Both the position numbers and the translations under genes were made by a program. A stretch of DNA of 64,000 nucleotides. Origin: Podarcis raffonei (lineage: Eukaryota; Chordata; Lepidosauria; Squamata; Lacertidae). The notes below the pieces were generated by a model. The model saw only the letters and a list, made by a program, of their open reading frames with translations. It did not search any database and was not told the DNA's origin. The DNA lies in NCBI RefSeq assembly GCF_027172205.1, contig NC_070607.1, positions 70,494,831 to 70,558,830 on the forward strand, in the 5' to 3' direction. Shown here piece after piece: positions 1-13,539 of the stretch (position 1 is its first letter; each line of letters starts with the position of its first letter).

Positions 1-1505
1 TTTTTGTTCCATTGGTTTCACTATAGTCCCTCTGGAGAGCAATAATGAGGTGGGATTGGGGAAGCATTGCAGGACAAACTAAAGCAGAATCAACCCACCA
101 CCAATGAACACACTATTATAGAGGCAAGAACATATGGCAGAATGGTCTGTTATTTAAGGTAGCAGCGCTGACTCTTTCTGCTTCCCTTTCTACTGGAAAA
201 AATACAGTTCCGGTGGCAATAACCTAAGAACAAATCCTGAAAAAAGCAGATGGTAGTCTTACTAGGTGATAGGGTGTTGAATGGTATCTTTCACAAAGAG
301 TAGAATTTCTTAAGATAGGGGACAGCTTTGAAAAGCAGCAACACACATTTAGCTAGGTCAGTGTTTTCTTGGATAGTGTTATGTAAAAGGGGTGTGTGTG
401 TGTCACTGCGGTTTGTAGCAGTGAAGCCTCTGTCACCGATCAGATAAGTTGATGTTGATAGCTCAGTGTTTAAGCATCTTCTAAACCCTCTCACAGTCCT
501 GTCTCTGTGAGGGAAAAGAAAATTGTCAGAGGGCTCTGAAGATACCCTTCAGTGTTTTACAACCTTTGGTCTTTTTGGGTGGAGTGGGAGGAAAAGAGTG
601 CTAGGGAGACTGGCCAGGAGACAAAGGAAGTGGATAGTGATCTGGAAAGGAGGAACACGAACAGACAATGCTGTGGGTGAAGATATGAGGTAGAAGAACA
701 GAGGTGCAAGGGAGAAAGTGCTACTGGGACAAAGTATTTACAGGGCCTGGAGTCAGGAGCAGCTGAGATCCTGAGAAGGGAATCCTCCCCATTGTTGCTT
801 CACTGCAGCAGTTCAGCCTGGTAGCCCCAAGGAGGGAGTAAGGCCAAGGAATAAGGGCACACTTACTTCCCTTCGCCCTTCCGTCTCCTTCCTTCCTTCC
901 GTCTGGAAGAGGCAAGGATTTGTCTCTTTACACTGCAGTATGGGGTTAAATCTACAAGGAGGTCTTAGGTAGGAGGGTCCTAATGCCAGCTATCATGTGT
1001 GGGAAACAGTGGAGGCTGGTCTAAATTAGGTTTCAGAGCAAGTTAAGAAAAAAATAAACAGTGGCACTGCTCTTGGATAGCTCCAACTTGCTTAAGGATT
1101 AGTGAGGCGGAAAAATAGAGTAGAAAAGAGAATGGAGGTTTCTGAGGGGGGCACATTTGTGGGTTGTTTTAGATGGCAGGTCCCCTGAACTGCTTGAGTG
1201 GGCTGTGATGGGGCTTCTGGGGGCTAATGGAGCCCTGTAGGCCCCTGAAGCTTTGAGTGGCACAGGGCTTCCTGAGAGAGGCTTGAAAGGGAAACACGGG
1301 GCAGCGTGTGTTCTCTTTAATAATGCTTATGTGCATTATTTGTTAAGCTCTTTGAGTATTGCAAGAAAGGATATACTTTTTCCTCATGGTCAAATGTGCA
1401 ATGTGTCCCTGCGTTGGCAGCTTGCACATCTGACTGCAGAGGGACACAGAGACCTTGCCCTTTAAATATCGCAAACCAGTGCAAAGAACAGGAGGGATGG
1501 GAAGA
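1..1505. other. CBFA2T2 intron, nothing recognised
   Basis: No exon, RNA gene or clear repeat seen, apart from a short ccttccttcc run near 888-900. Confidence 0.5.
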
Positions 1506-1805
1506 GTCGTAGCTCAGTGGTAGTTCAATCTCCAGCTGTCTTGCACGGCACTTGGCATAGGGCTTTGCAGGCACTGCCAAACAGCTGATGGCAGTGTCTG
1601 CAACCCCCTACCTGCATTGGGTGAACCAGGTTTTTACCTGCCCAGCACTTGACAACATGTATGACACTAGGGGTAGGGCAGGTGCAGGTGGCTTTGCCAG
1701 AATGGGAGGCCTAGATAGGCCCTTACCTCTGGTCTAGACAGTACTGAGCTAAATGAACCATTTGGTCTGACTTGATATAAGGCAGCTTCATATTTATGTT
1801 CTTAC
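1506..1805 (+). mobile_element. tRNA-related squamate SINE
   Basis: The head resembles a tRNA A box (gtagctcagtggtag) and the end reads ggcagcttcatatttatgtt. The middle is diverged. It lies in a CBFA2T2 intron. Other copies lie at 7655, 13267, 49850 and 57573. Confidence 0.6.
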
Positions 1806-4800
1806 TTTCCTTTGAAACGAATCATTCATGCTTCCATTTCCACTGCCAGGAGGCATTGCTGTCAGATTTCATATATTAAATTAGTGGTTATGCAGGTAAA
1901 TAAATGTTCTGCATGCTGCAATGTGTACAGAAATATGCAGCTCATAACATAGCAAAGGCACCCCATATACCATGCTAAGCCCCTGATGGTACAGCTGATG
2001 CTGTTAGATCCGGAAATAGTGTTTTCAGAATGCATTGAAGGGATGGAGAAACTAACTGGTTTGATTTCTTGAATAGTGTTTCTTTTGGGTAGTCTGCAGT
2101 TGTAAGCAAGCAGCTACTTTTGGTTAGGGAACTATCTATATAGTTTGAGAGTGCCATCACTATGTATTTGTGTCTTAAGGCATCAAAGGGATTTACAAAT
2201 TCAGCATTTTCTTTCCAGTGTCCGTTCATGCAAGTACATTAGTTTGCTAGCCACTTTCTTAAAGAACCATGTTGCAGGAAGGCCAGAAGCAATTAATTAA
2301 AGGAATAAATGCTGGATTTTTATTTTTTTTAAATAACTGCATAGGGTTTATTATTAGTTGTTGTTGTTGGTTTTTTTGCATTTTTTGATTTCTGTAAACT
2401 ACCTTGTGATCTGCTTGTTGTATTAATGCAGTCAGTGTGCTGTTGATATGGGATGCCCTTCTTTGTTTGTGCTTTTGTAAATAACTGGTTTCCCCCATAT
2501 GTGTGTGTGGCATCTGTTATATGACACAACCTTAATGAGACACTGTTGTCACAAATACTGTCATTGGAGAGAACCCAAAACAAGTTTTCTTGCCTTTTTA
2601 TCCATTCTGCGCCCCCTCCCCCATGGAAATGGAGTCAGCCAACTCTGGCACAGTGTGTCTGAAAAAAACAGGTGCTTCAGATTTCCACGGGGGATTTCAG
2701 GTGAAGGACAGCAGAGCTCGGCTCAGCACTGTGTGCAGAAGGGTTCCTGTGCTAGTTCAGATTTTCACATGTTTTAACACACTAACACCTCCCCCCTTGG
2801 GTGAACAGATTGCCAACAGAAGTGGCTTTTGGGGGGTGGGGGGACATGTCATTGTAATTCAGCGAAAACCTGAAGTTCCTTTTTATTTGGCTTGGGGCCT
2901 TCTGTTCTGCTCACTTAACAGACTTCAGAGCTCTCTCCCCGCCCCCGCCCCCCAGATTGTAACGTATGACGATCTCAGGAGTGCTGTAGATGCTACCCTT
3001 GCCCTTTATTCAAAGCGATACAACACTCTTAGCTGCATTGCCCATTTGTTCATGTTGCTAGCTCATAGATTCTCAGGTGAGGTCCTACTGTAGACATTTT
3101 TGCCCTCTGAAGCTTTGTTTATAAAGAAGAGTTGTTTTCTTGTTTCAATTCCTGTGGTCCACCGAGTTAGTTTAGATAATGTTGTCTTTTTCTGGATGTG
3201 TTTGAGATTTGATATACATTAGTATCATTAGTTTTTGATCCCTGCTTTCATGGCTATTTTAGTTATTTTATGGTTTTATGTTGCAAATTGTGCTCAGGGC
3301 TCCCAAGTGCGCTAAGAGTCTGTTTCTTTCTAACATAAAAGTAAATATGTCCATTGAATATGTTGGCAGTGATGCACAGAATTGCAGAAAGAAGCATATT
3401 GAGACAGTGGCCAGCTATCCATGCACCTGCTTTTCCAGAGAGCGCATTTGCTCTCAGCACGTAGTGTGAACGATATACACGTGTGTACCTACATCCTAAA
3501 ACACAAATGGGCACGTATCTGTCCACAAAAAAGGAGAAATCCCATCAATTAGAGCTGAATTACTGGAATGAAACTGCATTCATATGCACACTTGCCAGAT
3601 ATTAGCAAGTATACATGCATAGGATTGTGCCACAAGTTTGTTCAACCCTAAAAGAGTACCAGGGTACTACTGTACATTGAAAATTTTATTATTCAGAATA
3701 AGAAAGTATTATGAGAATATATAATTGTATCTATAAGAGCACTTGGCACTTCTGGAGACTGAACACAGAATTACCCTACATAAGCAGGGTTTGTCTGTGT
3801 TCATTTTATTAATAAATATTACAGAATGAACTTTTTCTTGCTACATTAATTCTTCCCTTTAACCACTGATAGATAAGAATGGCCTTAGTGAAACTAATCG
3901 AATACGATGGAATAACCATATTTGCCTCCCTCCATCTAGTATCCTAGAGGTTGGAGCCAGATTTAGCAATGCTTAGAGTATGCCCATTGAAATCAATGGA
4001 CTTATATTAGTCATTGCTAACTTAAGTCCCACTGATTTTCAGATGGTCTATGACTCTGTGCCAAACACGACTAACCCTGGATCCCCAACACATTGTCTTT
4101 TATAATCATGGATTTTTTGTTTAGCCACCGATAGACCTAATCCCCATGAATTTATCTAACTCCTTTTGGAAAAAATGTTACTCTAGTTTATAGTTACCAC
4201 ATCTTACAGCAGTGAAGTCTTAACATTAATTATGGGAGTATTTGAATGAATACATCTGGGACTTAATAAGCCAAGCTATGAATGAGTCTTATGTTGCGCA
4301 TGCAGCCCCTTTGTGCTTCTGTTCACATGAGCACCCACGCAGGCAAGGAGGTCTTCTACTGTGAGTTCCCATTCTGATAATAACTTTGGAACAAACCAGG
4401 AGATTAAGCTAACTTCTTGCTTGTTCTGGATCTGTGAATCATAGTTTCCCAATTTGAATGAAACAAGAACCTTTTGTTAATGGAATACTTCTTGGTTTGC
4501 TTGTTCATGCAAAGCAATGGCCCAAAGGGGCTGTGCGCATAGCCAAAAGACACTCATATTTCTGCTTATTAAACCGATATATGATCATCCAAACATGGTC
4601 TATGGGATTTTATGATAACTCATTAATGATGCTCATGGAATCCAAAATTGAATGTTAGCAGTCATGAAGCAGCATCCAGTGTGCTGGGTTGGAGAATATT
4701 GAGAAAGTAACAGCTTATTTGTACTAACAGGACCTGCAGTTTATTCTACTACCGTGTCCAATTTTGGGTTCTTCTCAAAGTCTCTTATTGTTCTTAGCTC

Positions 4801-5621
4801 CTAAAGCCTTGCACAGAAGCTTATTTCAGTGGTTATGGAAGCATAGGAACTGCTAATTCTCAACAGGAGGGAGAATCTGAGAGTTTTCTGTTTAAACTTT
4901 TGAGTAGGCATTTCAGCATGCCTGCTGGTAAGCTGTACTGAATTCCAGCATTATGCCAAGTCCTGAAGGTTGCAACGTGTCTAACTGCTAAGATCTCTTC
5001 CAGGCCTCTTGGCGCCCATCACTGAAAAAGCAGGTGGTCTGAAGTGAGGGCTCCCTTTGGGCTTTCACACTCTGTGCACAACATACAAACGTGAAAGACA
5101 ACTGTCAGTTCCTTCCCTTCCTAGTTGTCTCCCCCTTAACAAAAGGAGAGGTTGGGAGGCGAGCGGAGATGGGACACAGATGGATGTGTTGGAAACCTGT
5201 CAATATGTTTATGGAGACATGCTACAGTGTAGTCCCAGATTGCTTGTGAAATAATCAAATAAGACAGGCACCCCTTTATTTAGGAACTAATAAGTGGTCC
5301 GTATGTTGTTCAACGAGATGGAGAACATATATCTTGTACCACAACATTTATAAAAATATATATGCTTGCAACAGGTTGTTTTGCACCACAGCGGGTTGTT
5401 TTATACACAGATGAAAGCAATTTATTTAAAGCTCCTTTTTATTTTTAGTAAAATATTTACTAAATATTTTATTTAGTATTTTAAATATTTAGTAAAATAT
5501 TATACTGGTGGTTAAAAATCCCATTGGGCACCTGCACAGTTTTGTGACTCTTGGGTAATCTGTTTATTTTATTATCTACATTGGAAGTATTTCCTTCTCT
5601 GTCCTTCACTGTTGCAGAGGG
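1806..5621. other. CBFA2T2 intron, mostly unique
   Basis: No supported exon. A fragment of the TTCTGAGTAGACATG-type repeat lies near 3965-4045 in reverse, and an AT-rich self-complementary patch at about 5446-5505. Confidence 0.5.
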
Positions 5622-5648
5622 AATCATAGAATCATAGTTGGGAATTAT
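5622..5648 (-). mobile_element. CR1 3' tip, very short
   Basis: Only the terminal motif gaatcatagaatcatagttg remains, in a CBFA2T2 intron. Confidence 0.5.
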
Positions 5649-5996
5649 TCTGCATTTTTACGCCCCACCTGCAAGGTAGCTTCTTTCCCTTCCCCCTTTA
5701 TCCTGTACTGCAGCTCACCACCTTGATCTGGGGATGCTCCAGACCACCTTGTCAAGCATTGCAAATCGTTCCACCCATTTTTTAAAAAGACTTCTTAATA
5801 GACTTCCTTATCACTACTTAACTATATTGGTAATTTCTGAACTAAAACCATTTTTGTAAAGTGATCTTTGTGGCCATGCAGGATCCCGCCCTGCCGCCGT
5901 CCCCAGCTCACTCATCCGTGTGCTCCTTTGGTCTCCTAGCCATGATGTCCCCACAGGGCTCATGACATCTGGGGCCACAAGGATAAAGAATTACAC

Positions 5997-6107
5997 AATG
6001 TTTAGAAGACATCTGAAGGCAGTCCTATATCGGGAGATTTTTATGTTTTTAGATATGCTATAAGCCGCCCAGAGTAGCTGGGGAAACCCAGCCAGATGGG
6101 CAGGGAA

Positions 6108-6149
<42 letters not shown>
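5997..6149 (+). mobile_element. L2/CR1-like LINE 3' end with (ATT)n tail
   Basis: Contains gacatctgaaggcagtcct, then taagccgcccagagtagctg and agccagatgggcaggg, and ends in an (ATT)n run. The same end recurs at 10693, 16575, 34125 and 50163. I place it in the L2/CR1 clade by recall, not by alignment. Confidence 0.7.
6105..6149. repeat. (ATT)n microsatellite
   Basis: About 14 units at the tail of a LINE 3' end. Confidence 0.95.
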
Positions 6150-6150
<1 letters not shown>

Positions 6151-6780
6151 CAACTTGCCATGTTATCCAATCCCAGGCATACTACAATTGATGGAACAAG
6201 CCAAGAACCTTCTGGTCCCCTCCTCGTACCCTCACTGGGCAGGAGAGGGGAGTGGGAGCATGCAAACTAGGTTGTGGAGGGAGGAATAAGGATAAGCTCA
6301 TTCTCATAATACAAAACCATGTTTAAGTGTTATGTTTGAATGTAGCCAACTAGCAGATGATCTTGAATAGAGCCAAACCATAGTTTAGTGTGACATAAAC
6401 AAGCTGGGACAGGCTTCAGGTTTGCACAGTCCCCCGTCCCTGGCATGGCTGCAAGGAGGAGCTGCCACTGTCTCTTGACCAGAGCTTGTCATGTCATCGG
6501 AGACTGACAAACTAGTTAATATTTGAAACGATTGAGCTTGAAATGATGTTTGAAGAGCCACCCATAAGCCAGGACGTCCCTCCGCCCTTTGATCTCACCT
6601 TTGCCACTGAATTGCTAATTGGCTTTTAGGCCAAACTTCGCTATCATCCCCCATGGAGAGAATACTGACATTCCTTGTATGGATTACTCAGATACTGACT
6701 ATGACGTGGTTTGAACACTGAAGCACCGTGTAATTCCTAAGTTCCATTGGATTGCTAACATTCTTCTACTTTGCATTTCA
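6150..6780. other. CBFA2T2 intron end, unique
   Basis: Nothing recognised between the LINE tail and the splice acceptor of exon 6782-6925. Confidence 0.5.
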
Positions 6781-6781
6781 G

Positions 6782-6925
6782 TTGCGAGTGAGAAGAGGGT
6801 GCCAGTAATGCCAGGATCCCCTGTGGAAGTGAAGATACAGTCAAGATCTTCGCCATCCAGCATGCCGCCATTGCCGCCTGTCAACCCTGGTGGACCTCGG
6901 CCTGTCTCATTTACCCCAGCAGCAT
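6782..6925 (+). CDS. CBFA2T2: CBFA2T2 exon ([12 protein letters not shown])
   Basis: First CBFA2T2 exon in the window. It follows a ttgcatttcag acceptor and ends before a gtaagg donor. It begins with two bases of a split codon, so an upstream exon must supply one base, as in the human exon that follows the alternative first exons. It encodes the Pro/Ser-rich leader ([23 protein letters not shown]). Confidence 0.93.
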
Positions 6926-9900
6926 GTAAGGCTGTGGCTTGTTCGGCTTTCTGGGAAAAACAAAAAGCCACCACGAGTTCTTTCTTTCTAATGCAGACGT
7001 TAGAGAAGTGAGGGACTGTTGTTCCAGTCCAGGGGAGGTGAATTGCTGGGATAGTACCTAATTACCTTGACACTTTTGTGGCTTTATTAGCAGGCAGGTT
7101 TCCTGAGATGCAGACTTAAAAATATATACCATATTTTTCGCTCTATAAGATGCACCAGACCACAGGACGCACCTAGTTTTTGGAGGAGGAAAACAAGAAA
7201 AAAAAATTCTGAATCTCAGAAGCCAGAACAGCCAGAGGGATCGCTGCGCAGTGAAAGCAGCAATCCCTCTGGCTGTTCTGGCTTCTGTGATAGCTGCGCA
7301 GCCTGTATTCGCTCCATAAGACGCACACACATTTCCCCCTTACTTTTTAGGAGGAAAAAAGTGAGTCTTATAGGTTTAAGATATATAGGTTTAAGCTGGG
7401 TTTTAATTTAGGAAGCAATTTAAAAAAAATGTTTAATTTCTCGAGAACATCAAGTTCTTTGCATCTGTGTTTTCTGTTCTCATTAATAAGAGGTGTGTTT
7501 GTCAGCACATCTGGTGTGTTAACTTTTTATTTATTCTCAGATTCTGGAGTGCTAGGGTTTTCTTAGGTCTCTTAAATTTTATTGTGTACTGTACAGGGTG
7601 GTACAGAATGCAGACATCCTTCAAGGAACAGAAAAAGAGCACTCTGGTCCTGGGAGTGTAAGCTGCCTTATGCTGGTCAGGTTGAATGCTCATCTAGCCC
7701 AGTAATGCTCCCTCTGACTGGCAGCAGCTTTCCAGGGCTGTGGATGGAAGTCTTTCCCACCACCAGCTCCCCTACCCTCCTCCCTTTAAAAACAGAAACC
7801 AGAGGGGCCAGGAAATTAACAAGGGATCTTCAACCTGCAAAGCTTATACAGTACTCCACTACTCAACCCCACTAGATGTTATTTCCTAAAATATTAAATA
7901 GTTTTTAACACCATCACCCAGTATCAAAAGCAAATATGTCAACTCCTGAATTGTGTTCTCAGCAATTGTGCCTGCATTTCAATATTTCCTATTTTGTGTA
8001 ACTTCCTTCCGGTTGAAATCAGAAAGGCCCCCGCCCTGTTGAACTTCTGGCATGTACTTTTTAAATCCCTGCTTTTAACTTACTTTATAGCAGCCTTTCT
8101 CAATCTGTGCGTCCCCAGATGTTGCTGAACTACAACTCCCATCATCCCCTAGCTAGCAAGGCCAGAACTCAGGGATGATGGGAGTTGTAGTCCAACAACA
8201 TCTGGGCACCCACAGGTTGAGAACCGCTGCTTTATAGCATTAACTGGTTTTTACCTTTTCTGTATTTTATTTATTGTACAACACTTGGAGACTATTTGTA
8301 GTTAAGTGGTATATAAATTTATGTAAAAAAGAAGCATTTTGGGGCTAAACCTCAAAATATAAAGCTAACATATTCATTGCTTTTGGCCTTCCCCCTCCCC
8401 ACTGTAGTACCCAATGGAATGAACCATTCTCCCCCGACGCTGAATGGAGCACCGTCACCCCCTCAGAGGTTCAGCAATGGCCCTGCCTCATCATCTTCAT
8501 CTTCACTGACCAACCAGCAGCTTCCAGCTACCTGTGGGGCCCGTCAGCTCAGCAAACTCAAACGCTTCCTGACCACCCTCCAGCAGTTTGGCAACGACAT
8601 TTCACCAGAGATAGGGGAGAAAGTCCGCACTCTTGTTCTGGCATTAGTGGTGAGTATTAGTAAGTCAAATACAGCAAAGAAATGAAAAGCAGAAGCTTTG
8701 GGGTTTTGTTATGAAATCACAGAATCATAGGCTTGGAAAGGGAGCATGAGGGGCATCTAGTCCCATCCTCTGCAATGCAGGAATCTCAACTCAGGTCCCC
8801 ATGACAGATGGCCATACAACCTCTGCTTAGAAATTTCCACTGAAGAAGAGTCCACCACCTCTTGTTGGGAAGCTCTTACTGTCAGAAAGTTCTTCCTGAT
8901 GTTGAGTCAGAATCTCCATTCTTGTAACTTAAATCCATTGGTTTGGGTCCTACCCTCTGGAGTAGGAGAAAACAAGCTTGCTCCATCTTCCATGTGACAG
9001 CCCTTTATATATATGAAGAAGGCTGTCATATCTCCTCTTTTCCGGGCCAAACATACCCAAATTCTTCAACCGTTCCTCATGAGGCTTGGTTTCCAGACCC
9101 TTCTGATCCTGCTCAGACTTTGTCAGTAGGCTTTCTGTAAATGGCCAAACCTCTAACAATATTTGCTCCCCCATCTAGGATTAGTGTGCTTCCCCCCCAA
9201 ACCTTCATTGCATAACTTTTCAGAAATTGGGGTTTCCATTTTGTCATAATTAATTGCAGCATGGTGAATTACTAATTTTCTGATGCTGTTGATTTGAGTT
9301 CAAACCAGTTTTTAAAAGGAGAAATACTTGTGTTTGTGTGTAACGTACATATCACACTTATACACACATCTGGGGTGCACTTTCATCTAATTCTGTCTCA
9401 GTGTAATCTCGAGAATTCTGTTTACACATTGCAAGGCTTTTCATAAAACTATACCCTGATTATACATGGTCAACAAAAACGATTAAGTGCTAGGAACTGA
9501 CGTGACATTGCACCCATTTTTCCTGTTTTGGCTTTTTATTTATTTACTTTATATTTTGGAGGTTGTCTAGCTAGCATTAGCACTCTATGATTCCAGATAA
9601 CTTCTAATGACTGTGGTCACACTTTGAAATGGTGTAGAAGCAGCTTATGAAACTGGAGTAGCTATCTTCTTAAGTAATCACAATGCAGTGTGGTCGGTGG
9701 ATGTCAGCCTCCCGCCCCCCCGCTCTTCCTATGTCTACATCTATTTGTAACCCACCTTAAGACTGCATGGCGAAAGGGGCCTATAAATGCATATAAGTTA
9801 AATGAATAAATTCTTAATGTATAAATTATGCATTGAGTGCGAGAATTTGTAGCTCATGGTTCTTAGCCAAATGTGAGATGATGCAGATCAGATAGGACTG

Positions 9901-12900
9901 GACACTAATGAATATTAGTTCTTTCCACACAGTACATGCAAATCCAGATTCTCAGAGAGAGAAGGCCTTGTAGAATTTCTGTTGAATTAGAATCAATAAC
10001 CACGCCAATCCCCTTTCTCTTTACAGAATTCTACTGTGACAATAGAGGAATTTCACTGCAAACTCCAGGAGGCTACCAATTTTCCTCTTCGTCCATTTGT
10101 GATTCCATTCTTGAAGGTGATTGCTTAATACTGTCCATTGGCTGGTGAGCCAGTAAGGAGAAAATTCTGTGTGCCACACTAGAGAAAGACTCACCAAGCA
10201 ATGATTTTTGATAGTAGGAGGAGTCTGACTATTTGAGAGAAAGTCTTGGTCATGTGTAGCCAAAAGTAGTTGCCAAGGAATGCTCAAGAGCCCCCTTTCT
10301 CTACCACCGCATAACCTCTGACCATTAAGTGGGTTATGCACCTGCTCCTGGCCTGTTGCATTGCAGCTGATGTGATGGAAGCAACTGAATGAATATACAT
10401 ACATACATACATACATACATATACACACAAACTTGCTTTCTCTGAAGGGTGTTCTGTACAGCATGCCCCAGGCCCATGTGCTCCTTTTCTCTTTTTTGGA
10501 TACTTCTACACAGGGAAGCAGGAGGGGGAGCTGAGCTGAATTCTGAACTTTGTGAGCCCTGGCAAGAATAGGGAAGAATCAGCCCTTTCCCCACCCTTCT
10601 GTTTGAAGGGACTGAATCTCCCATTTATTTATAGTAGAGTTGCATGAGTCCTGCCAGAAGACATTTATGTCTGGGACATGGGAATAAATAATAGTAATAG
10701 TAATAGTAATAATAAAATAATTTATTATTTATACCCCGCCCATTTGGCTGGGTTTCCCCAGCCACTCTGGGCGGCTCCCAACAGAATACTGAAAACAAGA
10801 TAAAAGATCAAACATCAAGCACTGCAAGCTATAGCCCAGCCTATCACAGATATAGGCACTGCCAGCAAATTCTACTTTCTTTTGTCTTATTTGCTCTTGA
10901 GGAGGCTCACAATGATTCTTGGTGGGGGTGTCTCTGTGAGAAAGGAACCCTGTTTTAACAAGTAGCTTGCTCCTATGGCTCATTAGATGGTCAGCAGCAA
11001 GAGGGTATCCCAGCAGCAAAATAAATCTATTTTTTTTTATTTTTTTAAAAAATAATTTTTATTAACAGGCCAATCACATCATATTGTTCAAATCACATTA
11101 GTTCCAAATTATACAGCCAAATTTTAAATTTTTTGGGGGGTATCCATATATCAAGCTCCACACGAGTCCAAAATTCCGGCTAAGTCCAGACTTCACTCAT
11201 TTTACTGCATTAATTAATCAGTCCTATCCAGTTCAGTCCAGATAGTTCTTTATATATTTTCTTCATCTTGTTGTTGTCGTACATTCCTTTCTTTGCGATC
11301 TCTGATGATTCTCATAAGCAGACTGAAAACTGCCAGCAGCAAAATAAATCTAAATGGCAACCCTAACTTTGTTTTGCAGGCCAACCTTCCCCTTCTGCAG
11401 AGGGAGCTGCTGCATTGTGCTCGGGCAGCCAAACAGACCCCTTCCCAATACCTGGCCCAGCATGAGCACATCTTGCTGAACACAAACACTGCGTCCCCAG
11501 CTGACTCTTCAGAGCTGCTGATGGAAGTGAATGGAAACGGAAAGAGGCACAGTCCAGACAGGTAGCAGGAGCTGGTTTCAAAACAGACAAATTTGTCATT
11601 AAAAAAAACTAACAACCTGGCACCTTATAAGCTGCTTTCTATTGAAATTCCTTTTTGTTGTGACCTCTTCAGGTATCTGGTAGTTCAAGACTTGCCTACG
11701 TGTGGCTTTTTTAGGTTGGCTCTGCGAATGTTTGACTCGTTGTGGCTTTCAGTATAGCCTGCATGATTTAGAAAAAGAGTTTTGGAATTGGTGCATCTGT
11801 CGTTTGCCACACTTTTCAGCTTCATGTCTCTCCCTTCACTAGAGACCCAAGAATGGGAGAGGGAAGTTGCCCTCATCTTTTGTTTGTGGAACACCATACC
11901 TGCTATTTGAAAACCCTGACCTGGTTTTGAATTTCATGTTCCGTATCACATCTAGTTTCTCCCTGTGTGAAAAGGATACTGGACTATAGGCCATTGGATT
12001 GATCCAGAAGCATGATTCTTGTATACCGTCCATATGTTTGAATTGTTTTCTACTTCATCTCTTTTCCAGAGTTCACTTCTATATCTCTCTTTCCCCATTA
12101 ATTACTGGTTTCACTGCTAGCACAACACAAACCTCCTTACTCTCCTTTTCTGCATTTGGTTTCTTAGTACTAATGGAAAATTTCCTTTCTTGACTTGCTC
12201 ACAGGAGGGAAGAAAACAGCTTCGAGAGAGAGCCTCTCCCATCCGAGCCTCCTGCCAAGAGGGTGTGCACCATTAGTCCAGCCCCTCGCCACAGCCCGGC
12301 TCTGATGTTGCCCGTCATAAATCCAGCGGGACAGTTTCATCCTACTCCACCCCCACTCCAGCATTACACCCTGGAAGACATTGCAACGTCCCATTTGTAC
12401 AGAGACCCAAGCAAGGCATTGGAGCAGAGAGAATTGCGAGATAGACATGGTATAGGTAAGGAGTCCCATGTATTTTTCAAATGCATTTCCCTTAGCCGTT
12501 AAAGCTGCAAATTCAATGCTTTTTGAATCTCTGTAGATTCAGTTCTTGCAAAGCAAAATCAAAGGCACACAAACCTACACAGCTCCTTCGTTGATCTGGT
12601 AACCCTCTGGGGTTTTAGAAGCCTGGGCTGTGTTTTTTGGAGCAGGAGTGGGGCACCTTTTTGGCCTGGCGGTCCAGATCTTTTATCTCTTCCTCACCCC
12701 TGTGGGCCCACTTTGATAGGTGGGTGGTGGTGAGAGGAGATAGTGACCAAGCAGGATTGAGCTGGTTTGACAGATGGCTGTGGGGTTTTTTTTGGGGGGG
12801 GGGGAGTCTTACAGACAAAATTTGACTCCAGGCAGGGGATTTTTTCCATGGGCCACTGTTATAGAATACAGTGGTACCTTGGGTTATGTTACCTTTGGGT

Positions 12901-13475
12901 AACATAATTTCGAGTTACAAATGCGGCAAAACCAGAAGTTTCACCGCACACCTCCAGATACAGACTTTTTGGGGTAAGTATGGGTCCCCGGGACGAATTA
13001 AGTTTGTATCTGGAGGGTCCACTGTAATAGCTTTTCTCTCCCCCACCCCAGATCTTTGTATTGCGTCAAACTGTTAAGGCTCTTTTTCTGACGTAGCATT
13101 TTCCTTGCCATGCATTACAGGGTTAAACGGAGGTTATCAGGATGAACTCGTGGACCATCGCCTAACAGAGAGAGAATGGGCCGATGAATGGAAGCATCTT
13201 GATCATGTGAGAGACTGACATGGGGGGGGGGACCCAAATAAACCTGGACTGCATAAAACCTAATTACCAGGGCAGGCTGTTTATCCACCTAGCTCAGTAT
13301 TGTGTATTGTGACCTGAGCAGGGTCTCCAAAGACTCCAGCTGAGATCCTTCTCATTTCCTGCTGCCTGTTCCTTGGAACTAGAGATGCTATGGATTGTAC
13401 CTGGGCCTTTCTGCGTGTAAAGTGTGTGCTCTGCCATGGAGCAGTGGAAATGTAACAACATGTGTGCATGCAGCA

Positions 13476-13539
<64 letters not shown>

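Noticed and set aside
2955-3073. Exon-like open stretch with acceptor and donor (VTYDDLRSAVDATLALYSKR)
   Set aside because: It sits in the CBFA2T2 upstream intron, matches no CBFA2T2 isoform or family I recall, and the C-rich tract before it makes a chance acceptor likely.
10396-10421. Regular short repeats that might suggest an array
   Set aside because: Simple tetranucleotide microsatellite; no spacers, so not a CRISPR-like array.
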